A stretch of DNA of 64,000 nucleotides, from assembly GCA_963785755.1 (NCBI GenBank), contig CAWAXG010000013.1:1054001-1118000 (forward strand), given 5' to 3'. The stretch comes from JACCXG01 sp963785755. Its GTDB lineage: Bacteria; Acidobacteriota; Vicinamibacteria; Vicinamibacterales; 2-12-FULL-66-21. How positions within the stretch are numbered: the first letter of the stretch is position 1; every line of letters starts with the position of its first letter. The notes beneath the pieces are model-generated. The model worked only from the letters and a program-made list of their open reading frames with translations, was not told the origin of the DNA and did no database searches. Shown one piece after another: positions 27,865 through 40,991 of the stretch. The translations under genes were made by a program, and so were the position numbers.

Positions 27865-29961
27865 ATGGCCAAAACAGCAACGTCAACGACGAGGAAATCG
27901 GCACCGCGCAAGGGAACGGCGGTGGCCAGGACGACTGACGGGACCGAGCCCGGGCTCGATCTTCGACTGCTCCAGCGTGTAGTGGTCGAAGGCGTCCATC
28001 CCCAGGTGGACGGCGGACGGTTTCCCATCAAGCGCACGGTCGGCGAACTGGTGAACGTCGGCGCCGACATCTACCTCGATGGCCATGACAGGCTCGCGGC
28101 CGCTGTGCTCTACCGCCGCGCCGGCGATCCGGACTGGCGCGAACTGCCGATGACGATGCTCGGCAACGATCGCTGGCTGGCGACGTTTGCTATCGACGAA
28201 TTGCGGCCTTACGAATACACCGTCGAGGGCTGGGTCGATCGTTTCGAGACCTGGCGGCACGAGCTTTCGAAAAAAGTCGGCGCCGGCCAGGACGTCAGCA
28301 GCGAGCTGCTCGAAGGATCGGCGCTCCTGCGCGAAACCGTGGAGCGCATGGGCGCCGGGTCGCCAGGCGACGCCGCGCTCCTCGGCGAGACCGCCGAGGC
28401 GCTGCGCGACGAGGCAATCGACCAGGGCGCGCGTGTCGAACGCGCGCTCGTCGTGACGGTCGCACAGGCCATGGCGCGGCATGCGGATCGAAGCCGCGCC
28501 ACGCGGTTCGAGCCGGTGCTGCAGGTCACCGTCGAGCGCGAACGGGCACGCCTCGGCGCCTGGTACGAGATGTTCCCGCGCTCGGCGGGCACCGATCCCA
28601 CGCGCAGCGCCACATTCGACGAAGCGGCGGCTCGTCTGCCCTATGTCGCCTCGATGGGATTCGACGTGCTGTATCTCCCGCCGATTCATCCAATCGGCAG
28701 GAGCTTCCGCAAAGGACGGAACAACTCGCTCGAGGCCGGCCCGGATGATGTCGGCAGCCCGTGGGCCATCGGGTCGGCCGAAGGCGGTCACGATGCCGTG
28801 GAGCCGGGCCTCGGCACGATCGAAGACTTCGGGCGTTTCCGTGAAGCGGCAGAGCGCCTCGGCCTCGAGATCGCGCTCGATCTCGCCTATCAGTCCTCGC
28901 CCGATCATCCGTACGTCACCCGGCATCCCGAGTGGTTCCGGCGCCGGCCGGACGGCACGATCAAGTACGCCGAGAATCCGCCGAAGAAGTACCAGGACAT
29001 CTATCCGATCAACTTCGAGTCGGAGAACTGGCAGGCGCTGTGGCGGGAGCTGAAGCGCCTCATCGAGTTCTGGATCTCGCACGGCGTCAAGATCTTCCGT
29101 GTCGACAACCCGCACACCAAGTCGTTCAGATTCTGGGAGTGGGCCCTCGCGGACATCAAGCAACGGCACCCGGACACCATTTTCCTCTCCGAGGCGTTCA
29201 CCCGGCCCAAGATCATGCGCTATCTCGCCAAGTGCGGGTTTTCGCAGTCGTACACCTATTTCACCTGGCGGAACAGCAAAGACGAGCTGATGGAGTACTT
29301 CACCGAGCTGACGCGCACCGACGTCCGCGAATACTTGCGGCCCAATCTGTTCGCGAACACGCCGGACATCCTGCACGAGTTCCTGCAGCGCGGTGGACGT
29401 CCGGCCTTTCAGCTGCGGTTCATCCTCGCCGCGACCCTGGGCGCCAGCTACGGCCTCTACAGCGGCTACGAGCTGGCGGAGAACGTGCCGGTGAAGCCGG
29501 GCAGCGAAGAGTACCTGGACTCCGAGAAGTACCAGATCAGGATTCGCCGCTTCGATCAGCCGAACAGCCTCGCGGAGCTGATCGGCAAGGTCAATGCGAT
29601 CAGGCGCGCGCATCCTGCGCTGCAGCATGACCGCGGCCTCCGCTTCCACCAGACCGACAACCCCCAGATCATCTGCTACAGCAAACGATCGCTCGACGGC
29701 TCGGATCTCATCCTCGTCGTCGTCAACCTCGATCCGCACTTCATGCAGCATGGCTTCATCCAGCTGCCGCTGACCGACTGGGGATTGACCCCTGACGCCC
29801 AGGTCGAGGTGCTCGATCTGATTTCGAACGAGCATTACTACTGGCGCGGCGAATGGAACTACGTGCGGCTCGACCCGCAGGCGCGCGTGGCCCACATCCT
29901 TCATGTGCGGCTCGCGGCGCTGCCGCCCCAGGAGGATTCCCCACTGCCGATCCCGAACTGA
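27865..29961 (+). CDS. glgE: Alpha-1,4-glucan:maltose-1-phosphate maltosyltransferase
   Basis: GlgE extends alpha-glucan with maltose 1-phosphate. The 698-residue protein has the N-terminal domain segment VVVEGVHPQVDGGRFPIKR and the GH13_3 barrel with GFDVLYLPPIHPIGRSFRKG, GSPWAIGSAEGGHDAV and ALDLAYQSSPDHPYV. The nucleophile is in FRVDNPHTK and the acid in IFLSEAFTRP. The N-terminal 20 residues are Lys/Thr/Ala-rich and probably disordered. ATG 27865 is chosen over a TTG three codons earlier. The TreS-maltokinase fusion that makes its donor is the next gene, so the GlgE pathway is complete except for a branching enzyme. Confidence 0.96.
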   Translation: MAKTATSTTRKSAPRKGTAVARTTDGTEPGLDLRLLQRVVVEGVHPQVDGGRFPIKRTVGELVNVGADIYLDGHDRLAAAVLYRRAGDPDWRELPMTMLGNDRWLATFAIDELRPYEYTVEGWVDRFETWRHELSKKVGAGQDVSSELLEGSALLRETVERMGAGSPGDAALLGETAEALRDEAIDQGARVERALVVTVAQAMARHADRSRATRFEPVLQVTVERERARLGAWYEMFPRSAGTDPTRSATFDEAAARLPYVASMGFDVLYLPPIHPIGRSFRKGRNNSLEAGPDDVGSPWAIGSAEGGHDAVEPGLGTIEDFGRFREAAERLGLEIALDLAYQSSPDHPYVTRHPEWFRRRPDGTIKYAENPPKKYQDIYPINFESENWQALWRELKRLIEFWISHGVKIFRVDNPHTKSFRFWEWALADIKQRHPDTIFLSEAFTRPKIMRYLAKCGFSQSYTYFTWRNSKDELMEYFTELTRTDVREYLRPNLFANTPDILHEFLQRGGRPAFQLRFILAATLGASYGLYSGYELAENVPVKPGSEEYLDSEKYQIRIRRFDQPNSLAELIGKVNAIRRAHPALQHDRGLRFHQTDNPQIICYSKRSLDGSDLILVVVNLDPHFMQHGFIQLPLTDWGLTPDAQVEVLDLISNEHYYWRGEWNYVRLDPQARVAHILHVRLAALPPQEDSPLPIPN

Positions 29962-29980
29962 CGCCTGGCGGACCGCAGCG

Positions 29981-33352
<3,372 letters not shown>

Positions 33353-33377
33353 TTCTGTACGACCCGCTGCGGCGAGC

Positions 33378-35252
33378 GTGACACCCGCGGCGCTCGCCGC
33401 CGTCCGCCGCGGTGGCTTCGGCGCCATTCCCGGCGAGACCGGCGCCACGTTCCGTGTTTTCGCGCCGGCCGGACGCCGCGTCCAACTCCACCTGCTCTCC
33501 GGCGCGGGCGAAGGCGTTCACGAGCCCCGGGTCGCTCAGGACGGCATCTGCGAGTTCTTCGTCGCCCGCGCCGCGGCCGGCGACCTTTACTCCTACTCGC
33601 TCGACGGCTCGCCGCCGCGGCCCGATCCGGCGTCGCGCTTTCAGCCGCAGGGCGTGCACGGACCTTCGGAGATCATCGATGCCGCCGGATACGGCTGGCG
33701 GCGTCCATCGTGGCGAAGTCACACGGCGCAGGAGCTCGTGATCTACGAGCTGCACGTCGGAACGTTCACCTCCCAGGGCACGTTCGCGGCGGCGCGTGAA
33801 CGGCTGGGAGCGTTGCGGGATCTCGGCATGACGGCGATCGAGTTGATGCCCGTCGCCGACTTCGCGGGCACGCGGAACTGGGGCTACGACGGCGTGTGCT
33901 TGTATGCGCCGTCGAGGAACTACGGACGTCCGGAGGATCTGCGCGCGTTCGTCGACGCGGCACACGAGCTCGACCTCTCCGTGATCCTCGACGTCGTCTA
34001 CAACCATCTTGGACCCGAAGGCGCCTATCTGCCGCAGTTCAATCCGCAGTATCTCACCGAGCGCCACAACACGCCGTGGGGGAGCGGCACGAATCTCGAC
34101 GGCGACGGGTCGGATCTCGTCCGCAGTTTCATCCTCGACAACGCGCTGCATTGGGTGCGCGAGTACCGGCTCGACGGCCTGCGCCTGGACGCGACGCACG
34201 CGCTCGCCGACCGCAGCCCGATCCACATCGTCGCGGAGATCGTCGACGCCGTGCGCGCTGCCACGCCGTGGCCGGTGGCGATCCATGCCGAGGATTCCCG
34301 CAACCTTGCCACGCTGGTCGAACCGGTCGGCCTCGGCGGCTGGGGCATCGACGCGGTCTGGGCCGACGATTTCCATCACATCCTGCGGCGTCACCTTGCG
34401 GGCGACGCGCACAGCTACTACGAGGACTTCGCCGGCACCACCGACGAGATCGCGCGGACGATCCAGCAAGGCTGGCTCTTCACCGGGCAGTACTCGGTGC
34501 ATGCGGGACGCGCGCGGGGGAGCGATCCGTCACACGTTCCGCTGCATCGCTCGATCGTCTGCCTGCAGAACCACGATCAAATCGGCAACCGCGCGACCGG
34601 CGATCGGCTGCATCACCGGATCGATCCGGCCGCGTGGCGCGCGGCGACCACGATCCTGCTGACCGCGCCGATGACGCCGCTCATCTTCATGGGACAGGAG
34701 TGGGCGGCGAGCAGCCCCTTCCAGTACTTCACGGATCTCGAACGCGATCTCGGCGCTCTGGTCACCGCCGGCCGGCGATACGAGTTCCGGTACTTTCCGG
34801 GCTTTGCCGATCCCGAGGCGCGCGAAGCAATCCCGGATCCGCAGGCGATGCCGACGTTCGCGGCGAGCGTGCTCGACTGGGAGGAGCGCGAGCGGGACGA
34901 GCATCGCAGGTCGCTCGCGCTCTACAAGGCGCTGCTTCACCTGCGGCGGACGCTTCCGGCCCTCGCCGGCGACGAGCGTCCCCGTGGCGATGCGGTGGCG
35001 ATTGACCCGGGCGCGCTGCTGGTGCGCCGGGAACGCTCCGGCGAGCGTTTCGTCGTCGTTGCCAGACTGTCGGGATCCGATCCGGTGCGATGCGGCGCCA
35101 TTGCCGCGGACGGCGAGAGCGCCGAGGTCGTGCTGAGCACCGAGGACGAACGGTTCGCACCGGATCCGACACCGCCCGACATCGAGATCGAGTCGGACGG
35201 CGTCGTCGTGCGATTCGAACGGCCAGGAGCCGTGATCCTGAGGGTTCGATGA
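33378..35252 (+). CDS. treZ: Malto-oligosyltrehalose trehalohydrolase
   Basis: TreZ releases trehalose from the maltooligosyl-trehalose made by TreY. The 624-residue GH13_10 protein has an N-terminal CBM48-like domain (GATFRVFAPAGRRVQLHL) and motifs DVVYNHLGPEGAYL, GLRLDATHAL (nucleophile), AIHAEDSRN (acid) and CLQNHDQIGNRATGDR. The segment LIFMGQEWAASSPFQYFTD is typical. The start is a GTG at 33378, 25 nt after treS-mak; there is no better ATG. treY follows 58 nt downstream. Confidence 0.94.
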   Translation: MTPAALAAVRRGGFGAIPGETGATFRVFAPAGRRVQLHLLSGAGEGVHEPRVAQDGICEFFVARAAAGDLYSYSLDGSPPRPDPASRFQPQGVHGPSEIIDAAGYGWRRPSWRSHTAQELVIYELHVGTFTSQGTFAAARERLGALRDLGMTAIELMPVADFAGTRNWGYDGVCLYAPSRNYGRPEDLRAFVDAAHELDLSVILDVVYNHLGPEGAYLPQFNPQYLTERHNTPWGSGTNLDGDGSDLVRSFILDNALHWVREYRLDGLRLDATHALADRSPIHIVAEIVDAVRAATPWPVAIHAEDSRNLATLVEPVGLGGWGIDAVWADDFHHILRRHLAGDAHSYYEDFAGTTDEIARTIQQGWLFTGQYSVHAGRARGSDPSHVPLHRSIVCLQNHDQIGNRATGDRLHHRIDPAAWRAATTILLTAPMTPLIFMGQEWAASSPFQYFTDLERDLGALVTAGRRYEFRYFPGFADPEAREAIPDPQAMPTFAASVLDWEERERDEHRRSLALYKALLHLRRTLPALAGDERPRGDAVAIDPGALLVRRERSGERFVVVARLSGSDPVRCGAIAADGESAEVVLSTEDERFAPDPTPPDIEIESDGVVVRFERPGAVILRVR

Positions 35253-35310
35253 CGCGCCGATCGGGACTGCCCGCCCGGCGGGGTTGCCGCGCCGACTCGA
35301 TCGACCGTCC

Positions 35311-38304
35311 ATGAGTCATCACGAGCGCCCGCGGTATGTGCCGGTGAGCACCTATCGCCTTCAGGTCCATGGCGGATTTCCGCTCAGCGCCGCGCGAGAT
35401 GTCGCCGCCTATCTCGCACGGCTCGGCGCCGGCGCGGTCTACACGTCCCCGTATTTCGCCGCCGCGCCCGGCAGCACACACGGCTACGACGTCTGCAATC
35501 ACAACGAGATCAACGAGGAGCTTGGCGGCGCAGCGGCGCACGCGGAATTCGCCGCCGCGCTCAAAGCCCGCGATCTGCTGCACATCGTCGACTTCGTGCC
35601 GAATCACATGGGCATCGGCACGGGGACGAACACCTGGTGGAACGACGTGCTGGAGAACGGGCCGAGCTCGCCGACCGCGAAGTATTTCGATGTCGACTGG
35701 ACGCCGGTGAGCGCCGAGCTCCACAAGAAGCTGCTCCTGCCGATTCTCGGCGATCAGTACGGCCGGGTCCTCGAACGCGGCGAGCTGCGGCTGAAGTTTG
35801 CCGACGCCACGCTCGTCCTGCGTTACTTCGACCATGAGCTGCCGATCAATCCGCGCGAAGGCGCCCGCGTCTACCGGGCCGCCGCCGAACGGGCTGCCTC
35901 CACGCTCGGAGCTGACAACCCACAGCTGAACGAGTTCCTGAGCATCATCGCGTCGCTCGAGAACCTGCCTCCCTCCACCACGGTCGATCCCTCGAGCATC
36001 GCCGAGCGCCAGCGCGAGAAAGAGGTCGCGAAGGGACGGCTGGCCCGGCTGGTCGCGGAGTCGCCGGTGATTCTCGCGGCAATCGAGGCGGCAGTCGTCA
36101 GCTTCAACGGCGAACCCGGACGTCCCGAGCGCTTCGATCAGCTGCACGATCTGCTCGAGTCGCAAGCCTACCGCCTGTCGCACTGGCGGACCGCGTCGCA
36201 CGAGATCAACTATCGCCGGTTCTTCGACATCAATACCCTGGCCGGCCTCCGCGTCGAGGACCCGGAGGTATTCGAGGAGACGCACCGTCTGATCGGACAG
36301 CTGATCGCGGCCGACGCGGTGCAGGCGTTGCGCATCGATCACACGGACGGGCTGTTCAATCCCGCGCGGTACTTTTCGATGCTTCAGGATCTCGCCGCGC
36401 GGGCGTGGGGCATCGCAAGGGAGTCGGAGCGCACCGGGCGGCCGGATCGGCCGATGTATGTGGTGGCCGAAAAGATTCTGTCAGGCCGTGAAGCCCTGCC
36501 CCATCGCTGGGCCGTGCACGGGACGACCGGCTATAACTACCTGAACGATCTGAACGGCATCTATATAGACAGCGGCCAGGCGCGCGCGGTACGCCGCGCC
36601 TACGCGAAGCTCACCGGCTGCACCGATCCGTTCGACGACGTGCTGTATCGCAGCAAGTGGTTGATCATGGAGACGGCGATGGCGAGCGAGCTCACCGTGC
36701 TGACTCACATGCTCGACCGCATAGCGGAGGGCAGCCGGCGCTCGCGGGACTTCACGCGCGACAGCCTCCGCGACGTGATCGTCGAAGTCGTCGCCTGCTT
36801 CCCGGTGTATCGCACATACGTAGACGAGGACGGCTGGACAGCCGAGGACCGCGCCGTCGTCGAACGCGCCATCGCCCGCGCCCGGCGGCGGAATCCGGCG
36901 ATGGAAGCGTCATTGTTCGATTTCTTTCGTGAGGTCATGATGCCTCGCGACGTCGAGAGCGATCCGCCGCCGAACGACCGCCGCGGCGGCTATCCGCCCG
37001 CGACGCAGGAGGAAGCGCGCGAGCGGCTCCGCTTCGCGATGCGGCTGCAGCAGTACACCGGGCCGGTGCAGGCCAAGGGCATGGAGGACACGGCCTTCTA
37101 CCGGTACAACGTGCTGATCTCGATCAACGAGGTCGGCGGCGATCCGTCGCGGTTCGGCCGATCGATCGGCGACTTCCACGATGCGAACCTGCGGCGGCAG
37201 CGCGAGTGGCCTTACGAAATGCTCACGACGGCCACCCACGATACCAAGCTCGGCGAGGATGTGCGCGCGCGCGTCAACGTCATCTCCGAGCTGCCGGCGG
37301 AGTGGACCCGGGACGTGTCGAAATGGATGCGCACCAACAAGAGCCTGCGCAGCCTGATGGAGTCGGATCCCGCACCCGATCGCAACGACGAATACCGCTT
37401 CTACCAGGCGCTGGTCGGGTGCTGGCCGACGGAGCTCTCGAGCGGGGTCCGCGAAGCCCCGCGAGAACTCGTCGAGCGGCTGCAAGGCTATATGTTGAAG
37501 GCCGTGCGCGAAGCCAAGGTCCACACCAGCTGGCTGACGCCCAATCAACCGTATGAAGAGGCCCTCAGCCGGTTCGTCGAGAGCGTGCTGACAGGAACCG
37601 GCGGGGCGCGGTTCATTCCGCAGATGCTGCCGATCCAGCGCTGGATCGCCGCCGCCGGCATGGTGAACTCGCTGTCACAGGTCACGGTCAAGCTCGGATC
37701 GCCTGGCGTCCCCGACGTGTACCAGGGGACGGACCTGTGGGATCTCAGCCTGGTCGATCCGGACAACCGCCGGCCCGTGGATTTCAGCCTCCGGCAGCGA
37801 TTGCTCGAGGAGATCGACTCGATTCTCTGCCTGCCGTATCAGGATCGGGCGGCGAAGATTGCGGCGGTGGTCGATAGGTGGGGCGACGGCCGCATCAAGC
37901 TCCTCACGACCGCGGTCGGCTTGCGCATCCGGCGGTCCGATCCCGACCTGTTCCTGCAGGGTGAGTACGTGCCGCTCGACACCGAGGTCCCCGTCGCGGG
38001 CGCCGCCGTGGCCTTCGCGCGGATTCACGGGCAGCGCGCCGCGCTGTTCGTTGGCCCTCGCCTTTCCGCACGGCTGATTCAGCCGGCCGAATCCTCGAGC
38101 GCGAGAGCGGCCCTGCCCCTCGGCGGCGACAAGTGGAAGACCTCGCGCGTCTTCCTGCCCGAGGAGCTCGCACGCCGGACGTTCCGCCACGAGATTACGG
38201 GCGCCGACATCCAGCCGACGACGGCATCCGGCCAGGCCTGGATCTTTCTGGGACAGATCTTCGAAGACGTCCCCGTCGGGATCCTTCGCGCGCATCCTTC
38301 CTGA
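35311..38304 (+). CDS. treY: Malto-oligosyltrehalose synthase
   Basis: TreY isomerises the reducing-end alpha-1,4 bond of maltodextrins to alpha,alpha-1,1. The 997-residue GH13_26 protein has VPVSTYRLQVHGGFPL, YTSPYFAAAPGSTHGYDVC, IVDFVPNHMGI, ALRIDHTDGLFNP (nucleophile), YVVAEKILSGREAL (acid) and TATHDTKLGEDVRAR. The domain insertion between the first motifs is normal. It closes the cluster. Its stop lies 7 nt from the end of a convergent gene, with no visible terminator between them. Confidence 0.95.
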   Translation: MSHHERPRYVPVSTYRLQVHGGFPLSAARDVAAYLARLGAGAVYTSPYFAAAPGSTHGYDVCNHNEINEELGGAAAHAEFAAALKARDLLHIVDFVPNHMGIGTGTNTWWNDVLENGPSSPTAKYFDVDWTPVSAELHKKLLLPILGDQYGRVLERGELRLKFADATLVLRYFDHELPINPREGARVYRAAAERAASTLGADNPQLNEFLSIIASLENLPPSTTVDPSSIAERQREKEVAKGRLARLVAESPVILAAIEAAVVSFNGEPGRPERFDQLHDLLESQAYRLSHWRTASHEINYRRFFDINTLAGLRVEDPEVFEETHRLIGQLIAADAVQALRIDHTDGLFNPARYFSMLQDLAARAWGIARESERTGRPDRPMYVVAEKILSGREALPHRWAVHGTTGYNYLNDLNGIYIDSGQARAVRRAYAKLTGCTDPFDDVLYRSKWLIMETAMASELTVLTHMLDRIAEGSRRSRDFTRDSLRDVIVEVVACFPVYRTYVDEDGWTAEDRAVVERAIARARRRNPAMEASLFDFFREVMMPRDVESDPPPNDRRGGYPPATQEEARERLRFAMRLQQYTGPVQAKGMEDTAFYRYNVLISINEVGGDPSRFGRSIGDFHDANLRRQREWPYEMLTTATHDTKLGEDVRARVNVISELPAEWTRDVSKWMRTNKSLRSLMESDPAPDRNDEYRFYQALVGCWPTELSSGVREAPRELVERLQGYMLKAVREAKVHTSWLTPNQPYEEALSRFVESVLTGTGGARFIPQMLPIQRWIAAAGMVNSLSQVTVKLGSPGVPDVYQGTDLWDLSLVDPDNRRPVDFSLRQRLLEEIDSILCLPYQDRAAKIAAVVDRWGDGRIKLLTTAVGLRIRRSDPDLFLQGEYVPLDTEVPVAGAAVAFARIHGQRAALFVGPRLSARLIQPAESSSARAALPLGGDKWKTSRVFLPEELARRTFRHEITGADIQPTTASGQAWIFLGQIFEDVPVGILRAHPS

Positions 38305-38311
38305 TCTGATT

Positions 38312-39277
38312 TCAATCCTCGCCGGACCCGCCGAACAGCTTTCCGAGGTCGACCCGGCCACGCGCCTGCAGCAGCGGCTTCCACAGGTCGCCGGTCTTCG
38401 CCAGCCGGCTGCGGATGTTGTCGAGGCGGAAATCCTCGATGCGGCAACCCCGGTCGATTTCCTTCCAGCTGACCGGCGCCGACACGGGCGCCTGCGGTCT
38501 CGGTCGAACGGAGTAGATGGACGCGAGCGTCCTGCCCCACGCGTTCTGGTTGTAGTCGACGAGGACCCGTCCGTGCGGGCGCTTCGCGACACGATACTCG
38601 GCGGTCATGAGCTTGGGGTGTCGTGATGCGAGCTCCATCGCAAGCGCCTTCGCGAACGTCCAGACCGTCTTCTGTGCCGGTCCCCGCACGATCGGGACGT
38701 AGACGTGCAGGCCCCGCGAGCCGGTGGTCTTGACGAGCGCGGGCATGCTCAAGGTTTCGAGCGCGTCCCGGACGATCCGGCCGCCCTCGAGCACCTGCTC
38801 CCATTCGGCGCCGGCGCCAGGATCGAGGTCGAAGTGCACGTAGTCGGGCCGATCGACGTCATCGCACTTCGCATACCACTGGTTCAGATCGATGCATCCG
38901 AGGTTGATCACCCACAGCAGCGATGGGATGTCGTCGATGACGGGAAAATCGATGACCGTGCCCGAGTCGTGATCGATGCGGCACGTGCGGATCCAGTCCG
39001 GACGCGGCGCCGGCGCGCGTTTCATGAAGAAGAACTCGCCGTGGGCCCCGTGCGGGTACCGCTTCATGACCATGGCCCGGTCGCGGATGTGCGGCAGCAG
39101 GAATGGGGCGACGTCCGCGTAGTACTGAATCAGATCGCCCTTGGTGATTCCGAGCTCCGGCCAGAACGGCTTGTCGAGATTGGTGAGCCTGACCTCGCGC
39201 CCCTGGACCGTGACCGTCGCGGAGCCTGACGAGGGAATGGCGATCTTCGGCGGCACTCGGACGATTGTAGCGGCCAA
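38312..39277 (-). CDS. Stand-alone LigD-type polymerase/primase domain protein
   Basis: This 321-residue protein matches the polymerase domain of bacterial NHEJ ligase LigD (archaeo-eukaryotic primase superfamily). It shows EVRLTNLDKPFWPELGITKG, HGEFFFMKRAP, SLLWVINLGCIDLNQW, the catalytic VHFDLDPG with both Asp, TTGSRGLHVYVPI and VLVDYNQNAWGRT. There is no ATP-dependent ligase or phosphoesterase domain fused, and no Ku gene nearby. Stand-alone PolDom proteins are known. Its role could be gap filling in end joining or another ribonucleotide-inserting repair step. Confidence 0.9.
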   Translation of the reverse strand: MAATIVRVPPKIAIPSSGSATVTVQGREVRLTNLDKPFWPELGITKGDLIQYYADVAPFLLPHIRDRAMVMKRYPHGAHGEFFFMKRAPAPRPDWIRTCRIDHDSGTVIDFPVIDDIPSLLWVINLGCIDLNQWYAKCDDVDRPDYVHFDLDPGAGAEWEQVLEGGRIVRDALETLSMPALVKTTGSRGLHVYVPIVRGPAQKTVWTFAKALAMELASRHPKLMTAEYRVAKRPHGRVLVDYNQNAWGRTLASIYSVRPRPQAPVSAPVSWKEIDRGCRIEDFRLDNIRSRLAKTGDLWKPLLQARGRVDLGKLFGGSGED

Positions 39278-39301
39278 CGGCGGTCCGCTGGCGCTGCCCG
39301 C

Positions 39302-39961
39302 TCAGCGCTTCCCGCGCGTGAACTCCGTCGTGATGCCCTTGATTGGAGGCAGCTTTGGCGGGCGTGGTCCGTGCCGTACCGCGCCCTTCACCGGGGCATA
39401 GGTCAGTTCCTCACCGGCACGCACCGATCGCAGCAGCAGCCCGCCGCGGCTCATGTCACCGCGGCCGACGAAGTCGATCGGAAACAGCAGGCGGTCGCCG
39501 AAGACGTCGAGGAGAATCTCGACGTACTTGGGCGACGCGATGCTCCCGAGCAGCACCACGTCGCAGTCCGGACCGAGCTCGTCGGCCAGCGTGCGCGCGC
39601 TCGAGACGAGCGGCTTGAAGTACCGCGGATCGTTCGACGCGATGTCGACGGTCGCGAATTTCCGAATCGCGTCCACGGTGATCCTGGTTTCAGCCGCTCG
39701 CAGGCCCGCATTCGGAGTGATGATGAGCGCCCCGCTCCCGGTCAGCGGCGCCCCCGGCTCCGGCGGATTCGCGAACTCGAGCGCATACGCGAGCTTGCCT
39801 TTGAAGTAGAGGCCGCTGATGAACGCGAACGCCTCGCCGATCGCCACGCCACCCCGGCTGCGGAGACGGGTCGCAAGATCGAAGCTCGCGCGCTCCGACA
39901 GCAGGATCTGGGCCCGCCGGCCGGAGCAATTAGCGGGTGAGAGGAGGAACACTCTGGGCAT
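39302..39961 (-). CDS. Conserved hypothetical protein
   Basis: A 219-residue soluble protein with no family I can name. It starts RVFLLSPANCSGRRAQILLS and contains GGVAIGEAFAFISGLYFKGKL, LIITPNAGL, DVVLLGSIASPKYVEILLD and a basic C-terminus. The early CSGRRA and the late VLLGSIASPKYVEIL strand are typical of a protein that recurs in several phyla without a known role. It lies between fabH and the LigD-like gene in the same direction. Confidence 0.75.
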   Translation of the reverse strand: MPRVFLLSPANCSGRRAQILLSERASFDLATRLRSRGGVAIGEAFAFISGLYFKGKLAYALEFANPPEPGAPLTGSGALIITPNAGLRAAETRITVDAIRKFATVDIASNDPRYFKPLVSSARTLADELGPDCDVVLLGSIASPKYVEILLDVFGDRLLFPIDFVGRGDMSRGGLLLRSVRAGEELTYAPVKGAVRHGPRPPKLPPIKGITTEFTRGKR

Positions 39962-39992
39962 CTCAGACTCTCACGCCCGACGAGCGCACGCC

Positions 39993-40991
39993 TCAGATGC
40001 TCCACTTGAGCAGGATCGCGCCGACGGTAAAGCCCGCGCCGACCGATGCCAGGAGCACCAGGTCGCCGCGCCGCAGGCGGCCGTCGGCCATGGCATCGGC
40101 CAGCGCCAGCGGAATCGTGGCGCCGGTGGTATTGCCGAAGCGATCGAGATTGATCACGACCTTCTCGTCCGGCAGCCCGAGCCGTTCGGCCGCGGCCGTA
40201 ATGATCCGCCGGTTCGCCTGGTGCGACACGAACAGATCGAGCTTGGACGGATCGAGCCCGTTTCGCTCGAGCAGACGACGCGAGATCTCCTCGGTCTTGC
40301 GGACGGCAAACTTGAAGACCGTCTGCCCGTCCTGCTTCACATAGTGCATCCGCTGATCGATCGTCTCGTGGGAGGCTGGCAGCCGGCTGCCGCCGGCCGG
40401 CATGCACAGCGCCGGACCGCCGCTGCCGTCGATTTCATGCGCGAAATCGATAATCGCCGGCTCGTCGTCCCCGGCCGGCCCGAGCACCGCGGCTCCCGCG
40501 CCATCGCCGAACAGGATGCAGGTCGTCCGATCCGTGTAGTCGATGATGCTCGACATCGTGTCGGCGCCGACCACCAGCGCATAGTCGTGCGCGCCGGTGC
40601 CGACCATCTGCATGCCGACGGTCATCGCATACGTGAACCCCGAACAGGCCGCCCCCAGATCGAAGCCCCACGAGCTGGTCGCGCCGATCTTGTCCTGCAG
40701 CACGCACGCGGTGCTCGGGAAGATCGTGTCCGGCGTGGTCGTGCCGACGACGATGAAGCCGATGTCGCGGGGCGTGATGCCCGCCTGCTCGATCGCGCCG
40801 AGCGAGGCCTCCTTCGCCATGTCGGACGTCGCCATTCCGTTCTCGACGATGTGACGCTCGCGAATGCCGGTGCGCTGCTGGATCCACGCGTCCGAGGTTT
40901 CGACCAGCCGCTCGAGATCCGCATTGCTCAGCACCCGCGGCGGGACGTACGTCGAAAGACCCGCGATCCGAACCCGTCGAGACTGTTTCAC
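39993..40991 (-). CDS. fabH: Beta-ketoacyl-ACP synthase III
   Basis: FabH starts fatty acid synthesis by condensing acetyl-CoA with malonyl-ACP. The 332-residue protein has the Cys-His-Asn triad in LGAACSGFTYA, VSHQANRRII and GNTTGATIPLAL. Other marks are DAWIQQRTGIRERH near the N-terminus and LFGDGAGAAVL. The ATG overlaps the ruvB stop (ATGA), an unusual coupling of DNA repair to lipid synthesis that is probably just operon packing. No other fab gene is in the window. Confidence 0.95.
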   Translation of the reverse strand: MKQSRRVRIAGLSTYVPPRVLSNADLERLVETSDAWIQQRTGIRERHIVENGMATSDMAKEASLGAIEQAGITPRDIGFIVVGTTTPDTIFPSTACVLQDKIGATSSWGFDLGAACSGFTYAMTVGMQMVGTGAHDYALVVGADTMSSIIDYTDRTTCILFGDGAGAAVLGPAGDDEPAIIDFAHEIDGSGGPALCMPAGGSRLPASHETIDQRMHYVKQDGQTVFKFAVRKTEEISRRLLERNGLDPSKLDLFVSHQANRRIITAAAERLGLPDEKVVINLDRFGNTTGATIPLALADAMADGRLRRGDLVLLASVGAGFTVGAILLKWSI

